DNA from: Orthosia cruda
Lineage: Eukaryota; Arthropoda; Insecta; Lepidoptera; Noctuidae
Assembly: GCA_964057195.1 (NCBI GenBank)
Contig: OZ059826.1
Location: 9,610,001 to 9,674,000, forward strand
Direction of reading: 5' to 3'
Length of the DNA: 64,000 nt
Position numbers and translations under genes: made by a program. How positions within the stretch are numbered: position 1 is the stretch's first letter; the number at the start of each line of letters is the position of its first letter. Shown in pieces: positions 1 through 10,853 of the stretch. The notes beneath the pieces were generated by a model. It saw only the letters and a list, made by a program, of their open reading frames with translations. It did no database searches and was not told the origin of the DNA.

Positions 1-594
1 CTTTCCCTCATATGGAATTATTATATTGCTATCTTTTTCCCACAGAAGTAAAAATGTTGAGAAATATATGTTTTTTGCTTATCGAAAAGTATCGATGATT
101 GATGTTTAATTAGGTATATAGGAGAATAAAATAATTTTGATAAAATTGATTATTTAAAAATTAACAAATTAGTTTATTTTTACTTTGAACTAATTGTGCT
201 CTACTCATAACAAGAGCTCAGAGTGGCCCTGTTTACATATTACAATTAAATTAAATCACTTTTGGCCAAAATCAAAATCTTTGCTTGATCGATGTTCTAT
301 AAAATCGCCGGCTAAGAAATTTTACATATAATACCATTCTGTTTGAAAAATATCGATATTTTTATCGACATTTAATGCGCATGTCCCGTCACTACGACAG
401 GTACCGTGACCTTGAATAGCCATAGCCAATCACGGCGTTTTTGTCACTCCCCGCGCAACCCGTGCCTACCGCCAAATTTGGTGAACTCGGTATCTAACAT
501 AACAGTAGCCTTGCGGTATCTATTGGGACTTGGGAGGTAATCTGTGGCCTGAATGTAAAACAAAGGTTCATAAAATGTATAAATAAAATTAAAT
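1..594. other. AT-rich flank, no gene seen
   Basis: No coding region or recognisable repeat. It lies beyond the 3' end of UMPS relic C. The segment that would hold exon 4 of that relic (the OMP decarboxylase C-terminus) has no counterpart here, so relic C is 3'-truncated or the exon was replaced. Confidence 0.5.
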
Positions 595-1954
595 AAATAA
601 AAATGTTCATTTGATTGTGTCAATTTATGTTAATTTTGTTGCTACATTGCCTAATGCTATCATCAATTTAAATTTAAATTGAATACAAAAATGAATTAAA
701 ATTTTATCAAAATCAATTAAAATCAAACTAAAACTAAATTAAAATAAAGTTAAAATTTATTTTACATCAAATTAAAATTTAATTAAAATTAGGTAAATTA
801 AAATTTAATTGAAATCAAATTAATATCAAATTAAAATCTAATCTTAGTCAAATCAAGTAACTTACCTCTCTGCTCATTTCTGCCAACAAGAACACTCCTT
901 GATTGATACCATTAGTTTTAGTTGAATTTAGGGCTATGAGTATGCCCTCACCAGGCAAGGAATGAGCGGAAAGAGGACGGATGTGAAATCCCTTTAAATA
1001 CTGCAACAAGACTGTATCAGCATACTTTGTCCTCCAGTAACAAATAGTTAAATCTTACAGTCAGCTGTTTGATTCGGGTAACAAAATTATTGCTGCAGTC
1101 TTCGATAATGTCTTTACTAGACAAACCAGTTCTCCAACTTTTTCTAATAGATCTAGAATCTTCGTAGTGGATGTCAGGTAAACAGAGAGACTCAAGTTTG
1201 TTTTCTTTGTCGTCATTAGGCATGCTTAACAGTTGTTTTGCGATGCCATTCTTGGCTAATTCAGCACGCTTTTCTTAAGTAAGCAAGATTCGGTCCAATA
1301 GTCATCTGGAAAAATAAAAAGATTTGTATGAAACATAAAATAATTAATGTAGGTATGGTGTATGGCTATATTAGTAGTACATAAGATTAGTTTAATTAAC
1401 AAACTTACCAATTACTGGCGCTTGAGTCTCCTTATGGAAATTTTTAACGTTTCTTTAGTGATCTTCCCGTTCTTCACCAATATATCAATCAAGTAAGACA
1501 ATGTTAACAATGATTTAATTTGTACATCATTTACTTCAAGATCTTTACTGCCTCCTTTTTCTCCGTCTAATATGCATCGGTGACTGTCGACATTGATTGC
1601 CTAAGTGTCTAACGGTTTCTATTACACTGAAGCCTGATGAAACCACATCTTCAACCATGGCATGTCTGGCCAGCCTTGTAGTAGCCTTCGATAAATTTCT
1701 TAGTGCCATATGCTTTTGTTTCTTTGCGTCGCATGAGCATGGACTTTATGTTTAGTATGCTGAGTATTATATAGCAATGGGCAAGACTGATCGATATTCA
1801 AAGATCGTATTTCAAATCCTTCATAACAATTGCCAATAACAAGTTTGATATTCCATACTATAACATTGGTGTACCTAACTATAATTCTCCAAACTTTATA
1901 AAGTCTGTTGAAAATAGCTTAATCGCTTGTTCAACAAGTTTTTTATCATAACAT
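595..1954 (-). pseudogene. UMP synthase relic C (exons 3, 2, 1)
   Basis: A decayed minus-strand copy of the intact gene at 3004-5260. Exon 3 lies at about 866-1305, 440 nt against 467 in the intact copies, with several small deletions and frameshifts. A recognisable intron 2 covers about 1306-1408, and exon 2 with many indels runs from 1409 to about 1850. Exon 1, up to the ATG at 1952-1954, follows with no intron 1 between. The intron 3 remnant (about 595-865) still carries the AAATTAAAATC-type low-complexity tract of the intact gene. Exon 4 is missing. The reading frame is broken many times, so no enzyme can be made. It is the outermost unit of a head-to-tail array C-D-A. Confidence 0.88.
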
Positions 1955-2033
1955 ATTTTAGTTATTTTCGGTTTTACTTGTGAATTTCTATGGAAAGCTC
2001 GTACAGATTTGGCAATCGGGGGGATTTAATTTT

Positions 2034-2924
2034 CTATTAAAGTTTCCCAGAAACTCTTTTCAAATTACTTGATTGAATTGATCCACAAATTATCCTTATA
2101 TATAACGGCTTGCACTTCAGGGTTTTTTGTTTTCGAAAAGCTCCTCCCCACAACTATGACGTCTCAGCACCCTTCTCGCCAATTCCCCTACATGTCCAAT
2201 ATCAGCATGTTCTCTGAAACACAGACTGTATCCGTGACTATCATATCCTCTGTGCCAAGTCTCTTAGGGTTTCTAATACACTGGATCCTGATGTAACCAC
2301 ATCTTCAACTTTAAGGCACGTCTGGCCAGCCTTGTACTTTGAGTTTTTGGTTAGTATGCTAAGTATTCCCTCCACAATCCCCCTCCCCACAACTTTGACG
2401 TCAGCACCCTTCTCCAGGATCATCTTCTCTTGAGTATTGTACACCTGTCCCAGGTTATCCTTACTGCTTTCAAGCTGCACTCCTAGCGTCAACTGTATCA
2501 GGCCTGGCTCGTTGAAAGTGTCCTTATTCTGACACACAAATCCAGTTATTAATTCTGGATATTTAGATACTGTTGCTTCTTTGTAGTCGTAGTAGACCAG
2601 CCATGTAGTAGCCCTCGAAAGATTTCTTAGTTCCATATGTTTTTTTATTTGCATCGCATGAGCATGTACTTCTTGGTTAATATGTTAAGTATTGTAGCGA
2701 TGGGCATGGACGTGTATGGCACACCACACAAGTGATAGTATTTCGGATCTTTCATAGCGACTTCCAATAACAGATTTGATATTGCTTCCATACCATAACA
2801 TCAGGTTACCTAACTATAACCCTCAAAAAAAATTAACAGGAGTTTTGATGCCACTCTTTGTCGTAAACTTTACAGCATCTATCAAAAATTGTTTGCTAGC
2901 TCAACAAGTTTTTTATCATAACAT
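2034..2924 (-). pseudogene. UMP synthase mosaic relic D
   Basis: A scrambled minus-strand copy. From the 3' side, the pieces are: the exon 4 end (2034-about 2150), an exon 3 scrap around 2193-2212, part of exon 2 including the PRPP-loop codons (about 2225-2365), a second and longer exon 4 piece (about 2370-2600), the rest of exon 2 (about 2600-2800) and exon 1 to an ATG at 2922-2924. One frame stays open for 137 codons (2241-2654) across the exon 2/exon 4/exon 2 joins, giving an OPRT-OMPDC-OPRT chimera with VEDVVTSGSS and VVGRGIV motifs. Intron 1 is absent, as in relic C. A functional product is unlikely, because the OMPDC catalytic exon 3 is almost all missing and the domain order is permuted. 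Confidence 0.85.
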
Positions 2925-3003
2925 ATTTTAGTTAATTTCGGCTTTACTTGTGAATTACAATGGAAAGCTCATACAGACTAGGAAATCACATTAATATATG
3001 TTT

Positions 3004-5260
3004 CTATTCAAGTTTCCCAGAAACTCTTTGCAAGTAACATTTCCATAAAGTATCCTTATATATAACGGCTTGCACTTCAGGGCTTTTTGCTGCCACAATG
3101 CCCCTCCCCACAACTATGACGTCAGCACCCTTCTCCAGGATCACCTTCTCTGGAGTATTATACAACTGCCCCAGGTCATCCTTGCTACTTTCAAGCTGCA
3201 CTCCTGGCGTCAACTGTATCAAACCTGGTTCGTTGAAAGTGTCCTTATTCTGACACACAAATCCAGTTATTAATTCTGGATATTTAGATGCCATTGACAC
3301 TGTTGCTTCTTTGTAGTCTTGTGTTATGAGATTTCCCTGTAGACAAATAAAAAAAACGCTTATAAAAAATCCTGACTGTACTTGTTATAAGATCAATATT
3401 ATGATTAATTAAAAAAACTGCTGAAGCTATTTCAGCAGTTTTTATATAATTATTTTTTATATATTACAAAGGCCCATTAACAAATAAAAATGTTCATTTC
3501 ATTGTCAAATGACTTTCTGTATTTTTTTTAGCTTTATACAATACATAACATAATGATGCTAATTCTCAAACTAGGCCTGGGCCTATCTTTTCGGGGTTGC
3601 TGATTCAGCCATGGTATTAAAGTGCAAAAATAAATAAAATGATGAATTTTGCTACATTGCCTAATGCTATGATCAATTTAAATAAAATGAAATTAAACCA
3701 GACTAAATTAAAGCAAAATCAAAATAATACTAAATTAAAATCAACTTAAAATCAAATCAAAGGTAACTTACCTCACTGCTCATTTCTGCTAACAAAAACA
3801 CTCCATGATTGATACCATTAGACGAATTTAGGGCTTTGAGTATTCCCTCACCAGGCAAGGAATGAGCAGTCACACAGTCCGCCCATTCCCCGACTTTATA
3901 CAATCCCTTTAAATACTGCAAGGAGACTGTATGTCCAATATCAGCATACTTTCTGTCCTCCAGTATTAAAAAGTTAAATCTTACAGCCAGCTGTTTGATT
4001 CGGGTAGTAAAATCATAGCTGTAGTCTTCGATAATGTCTGCATGAGTCTTTACTAGACAGACATGTTCCCCAACTTTTTCTAAAAGATCTAGAATCTTCG
4101 AAGTAGATGTCAGGTCAACAGAGAGGCACAAGTTTGTTTTCTTTGTTGCCATTATGCTAAACAGTTGTTTTGCTATGCTATTCTTGGCTAGTTCAGCACG
4201 CTTTTCATAAGTAAGCAAGTTTCTGTCTAATGGTTTATCTAGAATATAAAATAAATTGTATGAAAACATAAAATATTTCAGTATTAAATATAAGTACAAT
4301 TTTAAGTATGGTTGTTAGTATTAGTAGTAGGTACATAAAATTAGCTTAATTTTCAAACTTACCAATTACTGGCACTTGAATCTCCGTAAGGTAATTTTTT
4401 ACTTTTACCACAGTTTCTTTAGTGATCTTCCCATTCTTCACCAATATATCAATCAAGGATGACATTGTAAACAATGATTTAATATGTACATCATCTACTT
4501 CAAGATTTTTGCTGCCTCCTTGTTCTCTATCTAATATAATTACTGCATCCGTGACTATCAAACCTTCTTTGCGCAAGTCTCTTACGGTTTCTAGTACACT
4601 GGAGCCTGAAGTAACCACATCTTCAACTATAAGGCACGTCTGGCCAGCCTTGTAGTGGCCTTCGATAGATTTCTTAGTGCCGTAAGCTTTTGTTTCTTTG
4701 CGTCGCATGAGCATGGACTTTTTGGTTAGTATGCTAAGTATTGTAGCAATGGGCAAGGCTGTGTAGGGCACACCACACAAATGATCGTACTTTAAATCCT
4801 TCATAGCTATTTCCAATAGCAAATTTGATATTGATTCCTGCAAAAATTGAATAAACATGTGAGATAAAAAAAACCTAAGAATAAAAAATTGTGGGAATTA
4901 TTATCTTTAAAGATTTCTGTTTATTATCCTTGTTTCTATTTCGAGAGAACTTTATTTGACTAGGGATCTAAGCGGGCAAACTCGAAAACGGAAATTTGGA
5001 CTAACCTCATGTAATCTTTTTTATCAAACATTGAGTTATGTATGGAAGTGGCATACTTATTACTTGTGTTGCATTAAGGTGTAACCATTCAATAAACGTT
5101 TTGAAATACATACCATAACAGCGGGGTAACTAACTATAACCCTCAAGTCGAAATAAACAGGTGTTTTGATGCCACTCTTCGCTGTAAACTCTCCAAACTT
5201 GACAGCGTCTATCGAAAATAGCTTAATTGCTAGGTCTACAAGTGTTGTATTGTAAGACAT
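3004..5260 (-). CDS. UMPS: Uridine 5'-monophosphate synthase, copy A (OPRT + OMPDC)
   Basis: Bifunctional cytosolic enzyme: orotate + PRPP gives OMP, which is then decarboxylated to UMP. Four exons fit: 5114-5260, 4363-4837, 3772-4238 and 3004-3336, all with GT-AG introns of 276, 124 and 435 nt. Together they give 473 codons, close to the animal family length of about 480. The OPRT half (about residues 1-200) shows GVPYTALP, the RRKETKAYGTKK segment and the PRPP-binding loop VEDVVTSGSS (about 120-129). The OMPDC half shows the catalytic D-x-K-x-x-D signature in EDRKYADIG (D302, K304, D307), D249 and K271 upstream, and a C-terminal phosphate-binding VGRGI. The start ATG at 5258-5260 is the first in frame with the conserved N-terminus. 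No lesion was seen. It is the innermost member of a C-D-A array and a close paralogue of copy B. Confidence 0.95.
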
Positions 5261-5383
5261 TTTTACCGATAGAAAATAGAAATGATAGATAAACAGAGGT
5301 TTAATTAAAACAAAACTGCAGAGATGATATGATACCCGCTCGGCGTTCACCAGCAAAAAGGAACGATCACTGAACACCGATAA

Positions 5384-5392
5384 CTTTTATAG
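5384..5392 (-). promoter_or_regulatory. TATA-like box of UMPS copy A
   Basis: CTATAAAAG on the minus strand, 124 nt upstream of the ATG. An arthropod initiator-like TCAGT lies at 5369-5373, about 20 nt downstream of the box, which is nearer than the usual 30. The relics C and D lack this upstream block, so only copy A carries an evident promoter. No transcript evidence is available. Confidence 0.4.
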
Positions 5393-5739
5393 ACGTGCCG
5401 CCCTGCCGCCCTACCATTGCTATGTCTGGGACCGGATACGGATACCGGAATTTCTCAACGGAGCAGTGACAGCGCGGCACTAGTGTTGCCAACCTAAATA
5501 AATTACATATTTAAAGGACGATGGGCAATTTTGAATGAAATCTAGTCCAACCAACATACAGTTTCTCCCAAACATTCTATTCAAAATATTAGTATCAATT
5601 TGTGTGAGAAATGTGTGTGAGATAAACTACTGAAATTTCTTTCCTTAAATTCGATTCAGTAGTCACAGTTGTCAGCAACCTACTTTTTCGGCTGCTTCAG
5701 AACTGAAAAACCGCAATCATAGTTTATTTCTTTTAAATT
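5393..5739. other. UMPS upstream region, no gene
   Basis: A GC-richer 100 bp next to the promoter, then AT-rich sequence. No open frame, RNA gene or repeat was recognised. Confidence 0.4.
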
Positions 5740-6366
5740 TTTAAGGTTCCGTACCCAAAGGGTAAAACGAGACCCTATTACTAAGACTCCGAGAGCAGTG
5801 GCGGCCCAGTGCTAACGGCCGCGACTTACAAGTTGTAGGTCGTAGGTCGAATTTAGGCAGGCGCTTTACTTTGTGTAAATTATTTCATCACCACTGCTCT
5901 CAAAACGGTGAAGAAAAACATCGTGAGGAAACCGGCATGTCTTAGAACCAAAACATTCGAAGACATGTGACAACCACTAACATGCACTGGGCCCCCGTGG
6001 TGGATTACGGCATTACGGCCCATTCGCTCTCATAGATAGAAGGCCTGCAGGTACAACGGACCAAATGCGAGTCTAAGTGCGGAAAAGGGCTCCATCTATC
6101 CTATCCTATCCTACTAAGACTCCGCAGTCCGTCTATCTGTCTGTCCGTCTGTCACCAGGCTGTATCTCATGAACCGTGATAGCTAGACAGTTGAAATTTC
6201 CACAGATAATGTATTTCTGTTGCCGCTATAACAACAAATACTAAAAATTGAATAAAATAAATATTAAAGTGGGGCATACAACAAACGTTATTTTTTTGCC
6301 GTTTTTTGCGATAATGGTACGGAACCCTTCGTGCGCGAGTCCGACTCGCACTTGGCCGGTTTTTTT
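5740..6366 (+). repeat. Lepidopteran interspersed repeat, split by a SINE
   Basis: It begins AAGGTTCCGTAC, contains CTGTCTGTCCGTCTGTC, and ends with GCGCGAGTCCGACTCGCAC then TTGGCCGG. I recognise this very common moth/butterfly repeat from general knowledge. It is cut at 5792-6111 by a SINE with a clean target duplication, so it is older than that SINE. Confidence 0.65.
5792..6111 (+). repeat. tRNA-derived SINE, copy 1
   Basis: The head GAGCAGTGGCGGCCCAGTG resembles a pol III A box and GGTCGAATT a B box. The body includes AAATTATTTCATCACCACTG, and the tail is a run of TATCC units. A 13-bp direct repeat TACTAAGACTCCG flanks it at 5779-5791 and 6112-6124. Further copies are at 22257 and 22840. 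Confidence 0.8.
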
Positions 6367-6877
6367 ATCTTTACCTACATATCGATTTTTTCTGTGATAT
6401 CCTTATTTTTCAAAGAAACAATCAGTATAAGTTGCCTCACAAAAATGTATGTAACGTCCAGTCGTCCATTTTAAATTGTACTTAGACATAACTATCGAAA
6501 TGTGGGTATACCTGTACTATAGGGAAATACAGGCGTGAAGTTATGTGCGTTTGTTACAACGTAATATTTTATATATAGGTATATATATATACATTCATGT
6601 GTACAGGAAACGTCGTGATAAAATAAGTTAGAGCTTAAAGTACCTTGTGCAGGCACGGCTTTAATGAGTAAAAGCTTTTTCTGTATGGCCCAGAGAATAT
6701 TTAATAAGTTGCCCTGCTCAATAAAAAGTCTCAATGTAGTCAATTTCAAGCATAAATTACGTGATACTACTGTAGTATTATATTATCTTTGGTGATACAT
6801 TAATACAGAAATGTTACTATAGTCTCAGTGACTATTTTGATGACAGTTCCTTGACATAATAATATTTGTATACCCTT
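6367..6877. other. Intergenic, no gene seen
   Basis: AT-rich sequence with a short TATATA run near 6570. It ends at the pre-insertion site of the LINE, whose target duplication CATGCCCCATG is at 6880-6890. Confidence 0.4.
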
Positions 6878-7165
6878 AACATGCCCCATGGATGTCATTG
6901 TCAAGTCAACTTATGGCGGCAAAATTTTTTTAGTCTTATTTTGATTTTAAGAGTTTTTCACTATAGAGTTGATAATTTTAGTCTTTCTTTGGTAGTGTTG
7001 TTGGGTTAGCAGTTAGTTTTATTGGTATTACGAGTTTTCTTGAGTTAAGTGTTTTTATTAGTGTGAATTTCAAACAAGATTTTTCTTGGTGTTTGTGTTC
7101 TAACATCCAGGGTTTGTATGAATCTATTTCTTTAATAGATTTAATTTTTTCAACCGGTATCCGTC

Positions 7166-8569
7166 ATGGATAACAAGAAACCCCCTGACCCTCCCGATCC
7201 CTTTGATTACAGTCCGATTCTAACCATTACTCTCCCCGATGACAAAATTGATAACGCTATGGACTCCGAATCTGCGCAAAGAAAAAGACCCGCATGCTCG
7301 CCCCCCGCTACTCCTATCAATCCTCCGAAACAATCCAAGCATACGATAGGCAGACACACATACAACTCGAGAGATAACGCACCATATGTAGTTCACGTGT
7401 CCTTAAAAGATGGACAGACCTCTGGCACTGTTCTACATCCTGTTAAGTTTGGTATGTTCCTCACAAATAATAACTTTGCTAATGTTATTCTCGGAAGCTT
7501 GAAACGTTTGGGGCGAAATAGACTCGCAGTAAGTTTTAAGACTCACCTGGATGCAAACAGTTTTCTAATAAGCCCAATACTGACATCCCATGGATACATT
7601 ACTTCTATCCCTATATATAACGTTACGCGCATGGGTCTCGTCAGAGACGTACCTATCGAGTGGACAGAGGAAGAGGTCATTGAAAATATCAGGGTTCCCA
7701 CTGGATGCGGTCCAGTAATTAAGGCCAGGAGAATGAACCGAAAGGTGAGTTCTCCGGGCGTTACTGAGTGGAAGCCCACTCAAACCGTTATTCTTACCTT
7801 TGATGGCCAAGTTTTGCCAAATCGTGTATATTGCTTCTACTCTACTCTCCCAGTTGAAAAGTATATGTACCCAACTATTCAATGTTTCAACTGTTGTCGT
7901 TTTGGTCACACACGCACTGTATGTCGCTCACAACCACGCTGTTTTAAATGTGGTGAAGACCACCTAGGTGATGGCTGCCAAGTCCCCACTGAATTTGGCT
8001 TTTGTGTTTCCTGCTCTGGAAGTCACTATGCCACCGACAAGTCTTGCCCGGAGTTGGGTCGGCAAAAAGGAATAAAAGCACTGATGGCTGAGAAATCAAT
8101 CTCTTATGCAGAAGCAAGTCAGGTATTCCCACAAGTTTCAAGATCGTATGCTGAAGTAATTAGATCATCTCCAAAAACCAAACCTATAGCCAGTCCTCTT
8201 CTGTTCCCCAGATCAACTCCCCAAACTCCAAAATCACACCGCAAAACTGTATTAATCAAACCAAAATCCCATGCGCCCCTGTCACCTAGTTATGATAAGC
8301 AAGCTCACCAAGCCCTTATTCAAGATTATTCATTCACTCCTGTCCAAAATGGTGGTGCTTACCCTCGGGCAAGTACTAACAGTCCTATTTCTTCAGAAAG
8401 TATTTTAAATATTATATCCAGTATGCTAATGGCTATATTAGCAAACCCTGCTCATTCACTACCTGACCACGTTGCCAACAAATTGACATCTATAATGAAT
8501 TATATTCACAATGCTCCCCCTTCACCTTCTTCAGTGGAACGTCAGGAGTATTACTCCCAGGAAACATGA
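7166..8569 (+). CDS. LINE ORF1 (gag-like nucleic-acid-binding protein)
   Basis: 467 codons with no internal stop. In this LINE group ORF1 protein coats the element RNA. The N-terminal 60 residues are proline-rich and low in complexity. A central domain (about 70-235) precedes three CCHC-type zinc knuckles beginning CFNCCRFGHTRTVC (about 240), CFKCGEDHLGDGC (about 259) and CVSCSGSHYATDKSC (about 280). The C-terminal third is rich in serine and proline. Three clustered knuckles are typical of jockey/I-superfamily gag. The ATG at 7166 follows a roughly 275-nt 5' UTR. The end overlaps ORF2 by 59 nt in another frame, suggesting reinitiation or frameshifting to reach ORF2. Confidence 0.88.
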   Translation: MDNKKPPDPPDPFDYSPILTITLPDDKIDNAMDSESAQRKRPACSPPATPINPPKQSKHTIGRHTYNSRDNAPYVVHVSLKDGQTSGTVLHPVKFGMFLTNNNFANVILGSLKRLGRNRLAVSFKTHLDANSFLISPILTSHGYITSIPIYNVTRMGLVRDVPIEWTEEEVIENIRVPTGCGPVIKARRMNRKVSSPGVTEWKPTQTVILTFDGQVLPNRVYCFYSTLPVEKYMYPTIQCFNCCRFGHTRTVCRSQPRCFKCGEDHLGDGCQVPTEFGFCVSCSGSHYATDKSCPELGRQKGIKALMAEKSISYAEASQVFPQVSRSYAEVIRSSPKTKPIASPLLFPRSTPQTPKSHRKTVLIKPKSHAPLSPSYDKQAHQALIQDYSFTPVQNGGAYPRASTNSPISSESILNIISSMLMAILANPAHSLPDHVANKLTSIMNYIHNAPPSPSSVERQEYYSQET

Positions 8570-10853
8570 TTTACTTTTCCTCATTAATAAATTCAAACCA
8601 TCAATCTGCAGCATTGCTGAGACATGGCTTCGTTCTGAAAGTAATTTCAGAATCCCATGTTTCAATGGTGTTCGACATGATAGATCAGATGGATATGGGG
8701 GATGTGCTTTGTTCATCAATAACAAAGTATCATTCACCCCAATTCCTCTACCCTTTGTAGGTGACAACATCAATGTTGTTGCTGTTAAGGCTGAGGATAT
8801 AATTGTTTTTAGTTTTTATATTGCATACCCACAAATTGATGATCTTGATATCATAAAAAGTTTGTTAAGTAATGTACAAGGTCCATTACTTGTCATGGGT
8901 GATTTTAATGGTCACCACTATAGATGGGGGTCAGAAACCTGTGACAATTTTGGTATAGGCTTAGTGGATATATTAGATGAACTTAATTTATGTGTGATAA
9001 ATGATGGGTCTGCCACACGTCGGGCTGTGCCTGGGCAAAATAACAGTTGTGTTGATTTGACATTTTGTTCATCTAATATAGCCAGCCTTTTTAATTGGAG
9101 TCGCTTGAATATGACCTATGGGAGTGATCACTATCCCATCATGGTGGAAATTCCTTCCAAAATTATCCCTGATAGAATCTGTGCTCCTCTTTTAAAATAT
9201 CAACTGAACTCAGTTGATTGGGACCTTTACTCAAAAATTATAGATTTGCGCGTCTCCTCTCTTCCTTCCATTAATGATGAAAATGCTCAGGAATGCTTTT
9301 TGTCATTCTCCAACATAATATCTGCTACAGCAGATGATTGCTTCCCTGCCAAAAAACTGCCAAAGGGCAAAATCCCATCTCCGCCATGGTGGGATAGGGA
9401 ATGTTCTGCTGTGATCAAAGCTAGGAATGAGGCTGAAATGAATTTTAACTTAAATATGAACCTGGAGAACATCATAGCTTTTCAGCATATATTGGCTAAG
9501 TCCAGAAAATTACTTAAGAAAAAAAAAAGAGATAGTTGGCGTAGGTATTGTGATTCACTGAGTCCATCCACTCCAGTTTCAGTAGTATGGCGTAGGTTGA
9601 AATCCTTTAGGAATAATTTGAGGCCTCCCTCTGGGAGCATAATGTCTGATGAGCTTAGTCACCAGTTTTTTTCTAAATTAGCCCCAGCTTATGTTCCTGG
9701 TAAATATGAATGTGTCTCAATGAACCACCAAACAGCATCAGATGATCCTTTGGACAGACCATTTACATTGGAGGAACTTAAATCTGTCCTTGCCCATGTA
9801 AGGGACTCTGCCCCTGGGGTGGATGGATTCCCATATTCCTTCATAACCAAAGCTGGAGATAAGACCCACCAGTATTACCTGGACTTGGCCAATTACTGCT
9901 TTTCCTCTGGATATATTCCTCCTGATTGGAAGGTTCAAATTATTATTCCAATATTAAAACCTGGTAAAGATCCTAGTGATCATTGTTCCTACAGACCAAT
10001 TGCTCTATCGTCCATACTCATTAAACTCTTGGAACACCTTATTAAAAATCGTCTGTTCAATCAATTGCTACCAACATCTCAATTTGGCTTTAGGAAAAGT
10101 CTGGGTACAGCTGATAGTGTGGGTACCCTCACATCAGAGATCCGGTTGGCCCTTAGTAGGAATGAGTCTGTGGTAGCCGTTTTCTTAGACATTTCAGCTG
10201 CATATGATTCTGTCCTCATCCCTGTTCTTGGGCAGAAAATGAAAGAGCTGGGAATCCCGCCTAAAATTCGTCAGACCATATCAAATATCTTTTTAGACCG
10301 TAGTCTTAAATTAAGAATTCCTGGGGAGGAGTCTGCATCAAGATTAGCTTGGCGGGGCCTTCCTCAGGGATCCGTTCTTAGTCCCCCTTTATACAATATT
10401 TATACCTGCAATCTACCTTCCTGTTTAAATCTTAACTGTAAAATCCTTCAGTATGCTGATGATATTGCGTTATTGGTCTGTGGCAATTCCATCGTGGATG
10501 CTGCTCAATCTATGAATGTTTCTTTGTCCTCATTAAACCAATGGCTGTTAGATCATGGATTATCTTTAAGTGCTCCAAAAAGTACATCAGTTGTGTTTAC
10601 TCGCAGACGTATTATCCCTCAACTTGACATTAATATAGATGGCCAATTTATACCAGTCAAAGAACAGGCTAGGTTTCTGGGAGTTATCCTGGATTCTAAA
10701 TTGTCAGGTGTGGACCACATTAATAATACAGTTAAAAAATGTGAGCGCTCAGTTTCGATTCTTAAGGCTCTGGCAGGTGTCTGGTGGGGGGCTCACCCAT
10801 ACACCTTAAAACTGGTATACAATGCTCTGGTTAGAAGCGTGTTGGATTACTAA
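8511..10853 (+). CDS. LINE ORF2, 5' part: endonuclease and reverse transcriptase
   Basis: 780 open codons starting at an ATG inside ORF1. The apurinic-type endonuclease begins almost at once (LLQWNVRSI), with GDFNGHH and SDHYPI motifs. The RT follows: FLDISAAYDS (motif A), GLPQGSVLSPPLYN (motif B) and QYADDIALL (catalytic YADD, near nt 10450). The frame ends at TAA 10851-10853, just after a conserved LDY. Homologous coding continues one base out of register from about 10852, so the stop reflects a small deletion rather than the natural end. The element is therefore recently disabled, although EN and RT look intact. Confidence 0.88.
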   Translation: MLPLHLLQWNVRSITPRKHDLLFLINKFKPSICSIAETWLRSESNFRIPCFNGVRHDRSDGYGGCALFINNKVSFTPIPLPFVGDNINVVAVKAEDIIVFSFYIAYPQIDDLDIIKSLLSNVQGPLLVMGDFNGHHYRWGSETCDNFGIGLVDILDELNLCVINDGSATRRAVPGQNNSCVDLTFCSSNIASLFNWSRLNMTYGSDHYPIMVEIPSKIIPDRICAPLLKYQLNSVDWDLYSKIIDLRVSSLPSINDENAQECFLSFSNIISATADDCFPAKKLPKGKIPSPPWWDRECSAVIKARNEAEMNFNLNMNLENIIAFQHILAKSRKLLKKKKRDSWRRYCDSLSPSTPVSVVWRRLKSFRNNLRPPSGSIMSDELSHQFFSKLAPAYVPGKYECVSMNHQTASDDPLDRPFTLEELKSVLAHVRDSAPGVDGFPYSFITKAGDKTHQYYLDLANYCFSSGYIPPDWKVQIIIPILKPGKDPSDHCSYRPIALSSILIKLLEHLIKNRLFNQLLPTSQFGFRKSLGTADSVGTLTSEIRLALSRNESVVAVFLDISAAYDSVLIPVLGQKMKELGIPPKIRQTISNIFLDRSLKLRIPGEESASRLAWRGLPQGSVLSPPLYNIYTCNLPSCLNLNCKILQYADDIALLVCGNSIVDAAQSMNVSLSSLNQWLLDHGLSLSAPKSTSVVFTRRRIIPQLDINIDGQFIPVKEQARFLGVILDSKLSGVDHINNTVKKCERSVSILKALAGVWWGAHPYTLKLVYNALVRSVLDY

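Noticed and set aside
3070..3273. Plus-strand open frame opposite UMPS exon 4, also present at 61659-61862
   Set aside because: It is conserved only because the antisense UMPS exon is conserved; no independent coding signature or start context.
5792..6111. A and B box-like words as a tRNA gene
   Set aside because: No cloverleaf; the 320-bp body, repeat tail and target duplication identify a SINE.
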